From the NCBI GenBank assembly GCA_964396845.1, contig CAYNGH010000112.1:1-11127 (forward strand): 11,127 nucleotides of DNA, read 5' to 3'. This stretch comes from CAYNGH01 sp964396845. GTDB taxonomy: Bacteria > Vulcanimicrobiota > JAJTBE01 > CAYNGH01. The position numbers and the translations under genes were made by a program. A model generated the notes under the pieces. That model saw nothing but the letters and a program-made list of their open reading frames with translations. It had not been told where the DNA came from and did no database searches. Each line of letters opens with the position of its first letter. Positions within the stretch are counted from its first letter, which is position 1. This document shows, one piece after another, positions 5,665 through 11,127 of this stretch.

Positions 5665-6498
5665 TTATGCCGAGTCTTTGCCCCCGGCGGGTTCATCCCC
5701 ATCTGAGTCTTTGAGCATCTCTTTTGAGAGAAGCTCTGGCAGGCTGATTATTCTGGTGGCCCCGCTGTTCCTGAAGAGTTTCACATTTTCCTTTTCTCTG
5801 GCCAAGGCTACAATCTGGACTTTGTCGGACATGGACCTGGCGGTAAGGCCGATCATGATGTTAGTGTGATCCTGATCGGCACAAAGATAAATTTTCCGGG
5901 CGTTTTTCACGTCGGCCATTCTGAGAATCTCTTCTTTTTCCGCGTTTCCCCGCAAGGCTGCCACTCCTTTTTCCGCTGCCAAGGTTGCCATATCCTCGTC
6001 GATGTCCACCACCACAATCTGCTTTGGATCCTGTCCCTGGGCAAGGGTGTTCTCCAGGATTTCCTGGCCCACTTTTCCCAGTCCGCAGATGATTATATGA
6101 TCCTTGGTTCTGTCGATTAGTTTCTTGATCATGAGGCCCTCCATCATTTTTGGAAGTGTAAGCTCAAATGTGGTGGTAAGGATGATAAGATAAGTAAAAA
6201 TCCGCACCCCCGTTACAAAGATGGCATTGAACAGCCTGGCCCCGGAAGTGATGGGGACAATGTCGCCGTAACCCAGGGTGGTCACCGTCACAATAGTAAA
6301 ATAAATGACCCCGATGATGTCCAGAGGTTTGTCAGGGTGGGTCTGATCAATCAGTCCTGTGCGGTCAAAATAAAAAATTACGGCAGTGAGGATGATCACT
6401 GCCGTAACCATCAGGAACCTCTTCATCGCCAGCTTTACCAGTCCACCGGGATTGTCGGTATAGAGGATTTTTCCGTATGTATTACCTCGCAGGGGCAT
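5665..6498 (-). CDS. Two-TM potassium channel with TrkA-N/RCK domain
   Basis: This is a membrane K+ channel subunit of the MthK-like architecture, 277 aa. TM1 is about residues 27-45. A pore helix leads to the selectivity filter TVTTLGYGD (71-79), and TM2 is about 86-112. The cytoplasmic Rossmann-type RCK N-lobe runs from about 133 to 253, with GLGKVG (139-144) as the nucleotide loop and VVVDID (162-167) ending strand 2. The protein stops after ISLPELL plus an acidic tail, so the RCK C-lobe (TrkA-C) seen in MthK is missing. The start at 6498 is supported by an AGGA a few bases upstream on the minus strand; Met25 is a weaker alternative. An internal ATG at 6132-6130 with its own GGAGG may give an RCK-only product. 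It is divergent from the glycosyltransferase operon and convergent with the ABC ATPase, separated by 2 nt. Such channels set membrane potential and respond to nucleotides or ions. Confidence 0.93.
   Translation of the reverse strand: MPLRGNTYGKILYTDNPGGLVKLAMKRFLMVTAVIILTAVIFYFDRTGLIDQTHPDKPLDIIGVIYFTIVTVTTLGYGDIVPITSGARLFNAIFVTGVRIFTYLIILTTTFELTLPKMMEGLMIKKLIDRTKDHIIICGLGKVGQEILENTLAQGQDPKQIVVVDIDEDMATLAAEKGVAALRGNAEKEEILRMADVKNARKIYLCADQDHTNIMIGLTARSMSDKVQIVALAREKENVKLFRNSGATRIISLPELLSKEMLKDSDGDEPAGGKDSA
6138..6142 (-). promoter_or_regulatory. Internal ribosome binding site inside the K+ channel gene
   Basis: On the minus strand GGAGG occupies 6142-6138 and is followed after 5 nt by an in-frame ATG at 6132-6130 (Met123, MIKKLIDR). 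That is just after TM2 and before the RCK domain. It would yield a soluble protein of 155 aa. The archaeal channel MthK is known to use an internal start (Met107) at the same structural place. The site is seen in sequence; its use is inferred. Confidence 0.45.
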
Positions 6499-6576
6499 TT
6501 ATCCTGATTCTACCGGTAAGCGAATTTTTCCTTTCAGAGAAGGATTTCACCTGTTTTAGCCAAATTTTCCAGTATA

Positions 6577-7737
6577 ATGAAGATTGGAATCTTCACCAAC
6601 GCTTACAAGCCGATAATATCCGGTGTAGTAAACTCCATCGACCTGATAAAGAAGGGCATGCGGGAGCTTGGCCACAAGGTTTACGTATTTGCTCCCCGTT
6701 ATCCCGGCTACCGGGACAGGGAGGCGGGAGTATTCCGGTTCATGTCCCTGAACCTTTCAGGCCAGGTCAAGTTTCCCTTGGCCATACCATACTCCATGCG
6801 GATATACCGAATCATAGACCGGCTGGATCTGGACATCATCCACACTCATCATCCCTTTATCCTGGGAGAGCTGGGGGCACATTTTTCCCGCAAGCTGGAC
6901 ATCCCCCTGGTTTATACATTTCATACCCAGTTTGAACAATACACCCATTATGTTCCCCTGCCCCAGGACATACTGAAGATGGCGGTGGGGCCGAAGATTG
7001 TAAGCTACACCGAGAAATGCGATCAGATCATCTGCCCATCCCCCACCATTATGAACCTGCTTGCAAAATATGGTGTCAAGAAGCCCGTGGAGATGATTCC
7101 CAACGCTATTGATCTGGCCCAGTTCCGTAACGGCAAGCCTGAAAGCATCCGGGATAAATATGGTATATCTCCAAAGGAAAAAATCCTGATTTATGTGGGA
7201 CGGATCGGGGTTGAAAAAAATCTGCCCTTTATGCTGGAAGCCTTTAAGAAGATTCTAAACCGCCAGCCCCACTGCCGTCTTATGATTGTGGGGGAAGGCC
7301 CGGAAGTAGAAAGCATTGAAGAGCTAAAAGAAGAAATGAGCCTGGGGGATCGGGTCATCCTTACAGGAAGGGTTGAATATAACCAGATTCCCGCATATTT
7401 CCGTGCAGGTTATGCCTTCCTGATGACATCCACCACCGAGGTGAAGCCTCTGGCCCTGCTGGAAGCTATGGCATCGGGTCTTCCAGTGGTGGCGGTCAAG
7501 GCTGCTGGTTCATCAGATACTGTTCATTCGGGAGTTGACGGAATACTGACGGAACAGGAAGTTGATTCCTTTGCCGGGGCCGTTCAAAATCTTTTCGACG
7601 ACGAAGGCTTATACAAGTCCCTCAGCGACGGCGCCAGGAAGACCTCCAGCCAATATTCCATCGAGATCACCGCCCGCCGGCTGGAAAAGGTTTACAGGGG
7701 ACTTATACGACGGAAGAAAAAGGAGTTTGCCCTATGA
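6577..7737 (+). CDS. Glycosyltransferase family 4 (GT-B), glycolipid-type
   Basis: It transfers a sugar from a nucleotide-sugar donor, with retention of configuration. The 386 aa show the GT-B layout: an N-terminal acceptor domain beginning MKIGIFTNAYKPIISGVVNSI, with the HTHHPF and YTFHTQFEQY segments, and a C-terminal donor domain with YVGRIGVEKNL (Arg209, Lys214), the loop IVGEGPE and the EX7E motif EVKPLALLE (Glu288 to Glu296). The HTHHPF and TFHTQ motifs and the STTE start of the EX7E region resemble 1,2-diacylglycerol 3-glucosyltransferases that make membrane glycolipids. That is the best guess, with other GT4 acceptors possible. No TM segment is seen; the basic C-terminus (RRKKKE) may help it bind membrane. 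The start matches the family, but no ribosome binding site precedes it. The stop overlaps the cobO start by 4 nt (ATGA). Confidence 0.88.
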   Translation: MKIGIFTNAYKPIISGVVNSIDLIKKGMRELGHKVYVFAPRYPGYRDREAGVFRFMSLNLSGQVKFPLAIPYSMRIYRIIDRLDLDIIHTHHPFILGELGAHFSRKLDIPLVYTFHTQFEQYTHYVPLPQDILKMAVGPKIVSYTEKCDQIICPSPTIMNLLAKYGVKKPVEMIPNAIDLAQFRNGKPESIRDKYGISPKEKILIYVGRIGVEKNLPFMLEAFKKILNRQPHCRLMIVGEGPEVESIEELKEEMSLGDRVILTGRVEYNQIPAYFRAGYAFLMTSTTEVKPLALLEAMASGLPVVAVKAAGSSDTVHSGVDGILTEQEVDSFAGAVQNLFDDEGLYKSLSDGARKTSSQYSIEITARRLEKVYRGLIRRKKKEFAL

Positions 7738-8264
7738 TTCAGCCCAGAGGTTGCATCCAGGTATATACCGGCGACGGAAAGGGAAAGACCACCAGTGCTC
7801 TGGGTCTGGCTCTGCGGGCTTGGGGCCATGGATTAAAAACAGTGATAATCCAGTTTATGAAGGGAAAGACCGACTACGGCGAGCTTGAGGCAGTGAAGGG
7901 GATTCCCGGCATCAGCATCCACCAGTATGGAACCCCGGATTTTGTCTTCAAGGGGCAGGAGAGGCCCATCGACTATCAGGAGGCGAAAGATGCTCTGAAT
8001 CATGCCCGCCAGGTGATGAAGGCCCCCGATGTGTCGATTCTGGTTCTGGATGAGATTAATGTTGCCTTGTATTTTGAGCTTATCAGCCTTCAGGATGTGT
8101 TGGATCTTATGGGAGAAAGACCCCCCGGCCAGGAGCTTGTTCTCACCGGCAGGAGGGTCCCCGATGAGATAATCCAAAGGGCGGATCTTGTGACCCGTTT
8201 TGTTGAAGAGAAGCATTATTACAGCACCCAGGGACTGGAAGCCCGAAAGGGGATTGAACACTGA
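7734..8264 (+). CDS. cobO: ATP:corrinoid adenosyltransferase (CobO/BtuR type)
   Basis: It transfers the 5'-deoxyadenosyl group of ATP to reduced corrinoid, making adenosylcobalamin in de novo synthesis or salvage. The 176 aa are typical in length. Features are the modified P-loop GDGKGKTT (13-20), the strand VIIQFMKG (37-44), VLDEIN (104-109), LTGRRVPDEI (137-146) and the C-terminal KHYYSTQGLEARKGIE, where the conserved 'G..AR.GIE' is complete. AGGAG (7721-7725) lies 8 nt before the ATG, inside the end of the glycosyltransferase gene, and the ATGA overlap indicates coupled translation. No other cobalamin-synthesis gene is nearby, which fits a salvage role serving a B12-dependent mutase or similar enzyme encoded elsewhere. 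The sucC gene follows after 30 nt. Confidence 0.94.
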   Translation: MIQPRGCIQVYTGDGKGKTTSALGLALRAWGHGLKTVIIQFMKGKTDYGELEAVKGIPGISIHQYGTPDFVFKGQERPIDYQEAKDALNHARQVMKAPDVSILVLDEINVALYFELISLQDVLDLMGERPPGQELVLTGRRVPDEIIQRADLVTRFVEEKHYYSTQGLEARKGIEH

Positions 8265-8294
8265 AACAAAGAACAGGTTTAAGGGGGAGTAGCT

Positions 8295-9437
8295 ATGAAC
8301 ATTCATGAGTATCAGGCCAAAGAGATCTTCGCCGGCGCAGGGCTGGCAGTCCCCAGAGGACAAGTATGCACAACACCGGATCAGGCGGAACAGACTGCGG
8401 TGAAAATGAACTGCCCCGTGGTGGTCAAGGCCCAGGTTCACGCGGGAGGACGGGGAAAGGCCGGCGGTGTGAAGCTGGCCCGGAATCCCGGCGAAGCCCG
8501 AACCGCTGGGGAAAAGATAATCGGAATGGTCATCAAGGGGTTGACCGTGGAAAAGGTCCTGGTGGAGGAGGCCCTTGACATTCAGAAGGAATATTACCTG
8601 GGGATAACTCTGGATCGATCCCGGGGACAGAATGTGATGATATTCTCCCCTGTGGGGGGAATGGACATCGAGGAGGTGGCCCGGACAAACCCGGAGATGA
8701 TATTCCGGGAGCCGGTGGATCCCCTGATGGGTCTTGGGGATTTTCAAAAGAGAAACCTGGCCTTCTGCGGTCATGTCCCATCGGAGGGGATTAAATCTCT
8801 GATGAAGTTCATGGGTACCCTGTATGATATTTATTGCGCCTGCGACTGCACTCTTTCGGAGATTAATCCCCTGGTGTTCACCGGCGGCAAATGTTTCATC
8901 GCTGCGGACGGCAAGATAAACATTGACGACAGCGCCCTGTATCGCCAGAAGGATTTATTGAAATACCAGGAGATAGCCCAGTCGGATCCCATCGAGGCGG
9001 AGGCCCGCCAGCGGAATATCGCCTATGTGCGTCTGTCGGGGGACATAGGCATCATCGGCAACGGTGCGGGACTTGTGATGTGTACTCTGGACATGGTGGA
9101 TCGGGCCGGTGGCCGGGTGGCAAATTTTCTGGACATCGGCGGAGGAGCCAAGGCGGATAAAGTCCGCCAGTCGGTGGAGCTGGTCCTGATGGATCCTGGA
9201 GTCAGGGGTCTGTTTATAAACATATTCGGCGGTATAACCCGTTGTGACGAGGTGGCCAGGGGGCTTGTGGAGGGCATAACCGGGCTGAAGGTGAAGATTC
9301 CCGTGGTTATACGCCTCTGTGGCACAAACGAGAAGGAAGGCCGGCATGTCCTGTCGGAGGCAGGTTTTGACACGGTGGATACCATGCTGGAAGGGGCCGG
9401 GAAGATAGTTGCCCTGTCGGCCAATGCTCTTAAGTAG
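8295..9437 (+). CDS. sucC: Succinyl-CoA synthetase (ADP-forming) beta subunit
   Basis: It is the ATP-grasp subunit that, with SucD, interconverts succinyl-CoA and succinate with phosphorylation of ADP or GDP. The 380 aa match the family's usual length and pattern from the first residue (MNIHEYQAKEIF). Landmarks are KAQVHAGGRGKAGG (45-58, nucleotide grasp), SEINPLV with Glu189 and Asn191 and then AADGK with Asp205 (metal site), GNGAGL (256-261), NFLDIGGGA (277-285) and NIFGGITRCD (309-318). GGGGGAG (8283-8289), 5 nt before the ATG, is the ribosome binding site. The beta subunit cannot work alone in known systems, and sucD normally follows directly. Here a zinc-ribbon gene and then hutU follow instead, and no sucD is present in the window. 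The specific substrate is assumed to be succinate; related acyl-CoA synthetases exist. Confidence 0.94.
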   Translation: MNIHEYQAKEIFAGAGLAVPRGQVCTTPDQAEQTAVKMNCPVVVKAQVHAGGRGKAGGVKLARNPGEARTAGEKIIGMVIKGLTVEKVLVEEALDIQKEYYLGITLDRSRGQNVMIFSPVGGMDIEEVARTNPEMIFREPVDPLMGLGDFQKRNLAFCGHVPSEGIKSLMKFMGTLYDIYCACDCTLSEINPLVFTGGKCFIAADGKINIDDSALYRQKDLLKYQEIAQSDPIEAEARQRNIAYVRLSGDIGIIGNGAGLVMCTLDMVDRAGGRVANFLDIGGGAKADKVRQSVELVLMDPGVRGLFINIFGGITRCDEVARGLVEGITGLKVKIPVVIRLCGTNEKEGRHVLSEAGFDTVDTMLEGAGKIVALSANALK

Positions 9438-9457
9438 AAAACAGGAGGATTGATAAT

Positions 9458-10045
9458 ATGAAATGTTCATACTGCCGGGAAGAAAACCTTATTGATGCCA
9501 AGTTCTGTGCCGAGTGCGGGAAACCCCTTTCCGGGGATCTTCCCTCATATATGTTTCAGGAGGAGCCGGATCTCATCGAGCAGGTAAAGGACTTTTTCAA
9601 GGAGATTAAAAAATCCGTCAACAAAAAGAATTACAAGGAGATTCTCGCTGACGGCAACAACCCCACCACCAACATGATTATTGTCTTTTCCGCATGGCTC
9701 ATTTTGCGCACCATCGGCATCATTCCCTTCATCATACTGCTGAAAATCCTGGCGTTCCTGATGGGATATATGGGGCTTTTTTTCCTGATGGTGATGACCT
9801 ATGTCTATTCCAACCACCAGAAGGAAATCATGGAAAAGGTTGAAGAGTTAAAAGGCCTGGACTACCGCAAGACCCTCCGGGACATGGTTTCATCATTCAA
9901 GGTTGAGGATGAAGACCAGTTTGAGGAAGAGAACTCTGCCGATGAGAAGCCCGATGAGGATGCGGACTGGCCGGTTTCCCCCAGCGACAGGGGCCGGAAG
10001 GATGACAGGGAAACCAACGAAAACCCCGATGAAGATAACAATTGA
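9458..10045 (+). CDS. Zinc-ribbon membrane protein with acidic tail
   Basis: This protein has no recognised function. Its 195 aa fall into clear parts. An N-terminal zinc ribbon has CSYC (Cys3, Cys6) and CAEC (Cys17, Cys20) in the common 'CxxC...FCxxCG' form. A charged amphipathic stretch (about 35-60, EQVKDFFKEIKKSVNKK) is followed by two close hydrophobic segments (about 72-92 and 94-117) that look like a TM hairpin. A short Lys/Glu-rich helix then leads to a very acidic, probably disordered tail (149-195) full of Asp and Glu. With a hairpin both ends would face the cytoplasm. AGGAGG (9443-9448), 9 nt before the ATG, gives a secure start. It sits 20 nt after sucC and 30 nt before hutU, so it is cotranscribed with metabolic genes without an obvious link to them. 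Confidence 0.85.
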   Translation: MKCSYCREENLIDAKFCAECGKPLSGDLPSYMFQEEPDLIEQVKDFFKEIKKSVNKKNYKEILADGNNPTTNMIIVFSAWLILRTIGIIPFIILLKILAFLMGYMGLFFLMVMTYVYSNHQKEIMEKVEELKGLDYRKTLRDMVSSFKVEDEDQFEEENSADEKPDEDADWPVSPSDRGRKDDRETNENPDEDNN

Positions 10046-10075
10046 AAACTGGATGAGTCACAGGAGGAATTGAGA

Positions 10076-11127
10076 ATGGCAACTCTTGGCAAGAAGAAGA
10101 TACAAGCTCCCCGGGGGTCTGAAATTACCTGCCGGGGCTGGGGACAGGAAGCCGCCATGCGGATGCTTATGAACAATCTGGATCCCCAGGTGGCAGAAGA
10201 CCCGGATCAGCTCATCGTATATGGGGGGACCGGACGGGCAGCCCGATCCTGGGAGGCTTATGAAGCCATCATCAGGAGCCTGAAGGACCTTGGGGATGAT
10301 GAAACTTTGCTGATTCAGTCGGGGAAGCCTGTGGGGATCCTGCAGACCCGGAGGGAATCCCCCAGGGTGCTGATTGCCAATTCCAATCTGGTTCCCAACT
10401 GGGCCAACTGGGATTACTTCAACCAGCTGGAGAAGAAGGGCCTCATCATGTATGGCCAGATGACTGCAGGTTCCTGGATATATATCGGCACTCAGGGGAT
10501 CCTCCAGGGGACATATGAAACCCTGGCGGCCCTGGCGAAGAAGCATTTTGGCGGTAGCCTCAAGGGCAGGTTGACTCTCACCGCAGGCCTGGGAGGAATG
10601 GGTGGTGCTCAGCCCCTGGCGGTGACCATGAATCAGGGAGTGGCCCTGGTGGTGGAGGTTGATCCCGCCCGGGCCCAAAAACGTCTTTTAGACAAATATG
10701 TTGATGAAGTGGTTGACAGTCTGGATGAAGCTCTGAATCGGGTGACCCGGTATCAGAAAGAAGGGCTCAACCGTTCTGTGGGGCTAATCGGCAACGCATC
10801 GGAGGTTCTGCCGGAAATCCTCCGCCGGGGTATTGTCCCCGATGTGGTAACAGATCAGACTTCCGCCCATGATCCTTTGCGGGGATATGTCCCCGGGGGG
10901 ATGAGCCTGACAGATGCCCTGAAACTCCGGGAGGCGGATCCTCAAGATTATCTGGTTCGCTCCAGGGATTCCATCGCCCGGCATGTGGAAGCTATGCTGG
11001 GGTTCAAAAAGGCAGGCTCAGTAGTGTTTGACTACGGCAACAACATCCGCCAGGTGGCTCTGGATCATGGGGTCAAGAATGCCTTTGATTTCCCCGGGTT
11101 TGTCCCGGCATACATCCGGCCCCTTTT
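10076..11127 (+). CDS. hutU: Urocanate hydratase, 3'-truncated by window edge
   Basis: Urocanase adds water to urocanate to give 4-imidazolone-5-propionate, the second step of histidine breakdown to glutamate, using tightly bound NAD+. About 350 codons of an expected 550 or so lie in the window, and the frame is open to the last base. The match is close along its length: APRGSEITCRGWGQEAAMRMLMNNLDP in family register near the N-terminus, YGGTGRAAR (49-57), IANSNLVPNW (100-109), YGQMTAGSWIYIGTQG (126-141), the NAD-binding GLGGMGGAQP (171-180), TDQTSAHDPLRGYVP (259-273) and FDYGNN (318-323). The signature region with the catalytic Cys is beyond the edge. AGGAGG (10062-10067) lies 8 nt before the ATG. 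No hutH, hutI or formiminotransferase gene is in the window; they may follow downstream. Confidence 0.96.
   Translation, partial: MATLGKKKIQAPRGSEITCRGWGQEAAMRMLMNNLDPQVAEDPDQLIVYGGTGRAARSWEAYEAIIRSLKDLGDDETLLIQSGKPVGILQTRRESPRVLIANSNLVPNWANWDYFNQLEKKGLIMYGQMTAGSWIYIGTQGILQGTYETLAALAKKHFGGSLKGRLTLTAGLGGMGGAQPLAVTMNQGVALVVEVDPARAQKRLLDKYVDEVVDSLDEALNRVTRYQKEGLNRSVGLIGNASEVLPEILRRGIVPDVVTDQTSAHDPLRGYVPGGMSLTDALKLREADPQDYLVRSRDSIARHVEAMLGFKKAGSVVFDYGNNIRQVALDHGVKNAFDFPGFVPAYIRPL

Noticed and set aside
6573..6578. Perfect TATAAT overlapping the glycosyltransferase ATG
   Set aside because: No -35 element lies 16-18 nt upstream, and transcription from it would begin inside the conserved N-terminal codons.
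7833..8774. A 313-codon open frame on the minus strand across cobO and sucC
   Set aside because: It is antisense to two strongly conserved genes and has no recognisable motif.

Overview
The window is protein-coding bacterial DNA of intermediate GC. Strong AGGAGG-type ribosome binding sites, short intergenic gaps and several overlapping starts indicate a compact genome. The genes are a lactose/cellobiose-type PTS, an NAD-dependent 6-phospho-glycosidase, a corrinoid adenosyltransferase, ADP-forming succinyl-CoA synthetase beta and urocanate hydratase. This set suggests an anaerobic, sugar- and amino-acid-fermenting bacterium of the Bacillota or Spirochaetota kind. That placement is inference; there is no rRNA or marker gene in the window to fix it.

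Layout. (1) 1-444: 3' part of an ankyrin-repeat protein, plus strand, cut by the window edge. (2) 464-787, minus: a small secreted protein of unknown function with a good sigma70-type promoter at 818-846. (3) 943-4834, plus: a beta-glucoside PTS cluster made of EIIC, EIIA (32-nt overlap) and a GH4 6-phospho-beta-glucosidase, then a cytoplasmic esterase, closed by an intrinsic terminator at 4840-4861. No EIIB is present. (4) 4880-5662, plus: an ABC ATPase of the iron-siderophore/cobalamin type, with no permease or binding protein beside it. (5) 5665-6498, minus: a two-TM potassium channel with a TrkA-N/RCK domain, convergent with the ATPase (2-nt gap). It carries a well-formed internal ribosome binding site and ATG that could give a soluble RCK-only product. 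(6) 6577-11127, plus: a probable operon of a GT4 glycosyltransferase, cobO, sucC, a zinc-ribbon membrane protein and hutU. The hutU gene runs off the right edge.

How they fit together. In the PTS cluster, sugar enters as the 6-phosphate, GH4 cleaves it, and the esterase may remove acyl groups; the EIIB must come from elsewhere. In the last operon, cobO makes adenosylcobalamin, sucC makes or uses succinyl-CoA, and hutU performs the second step of histidine breakdown. These could meet in a histidine/glutamate or propionate/succinate fermentation that uses a B12-dependent mutase, but no such mutase is in the window.

I found no CRISPR array, insertion sequence, tRNA, rRNA or prophage. The window is mostly ordinary metabolism. 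The most unusual points are the internal start in the potassium channel gene, the Asp-to-Gly change next to the EIIA active site, the missing EIIB and sucD partners, and two transcription-unit-leading genes that lack a visible ribosome binding site.
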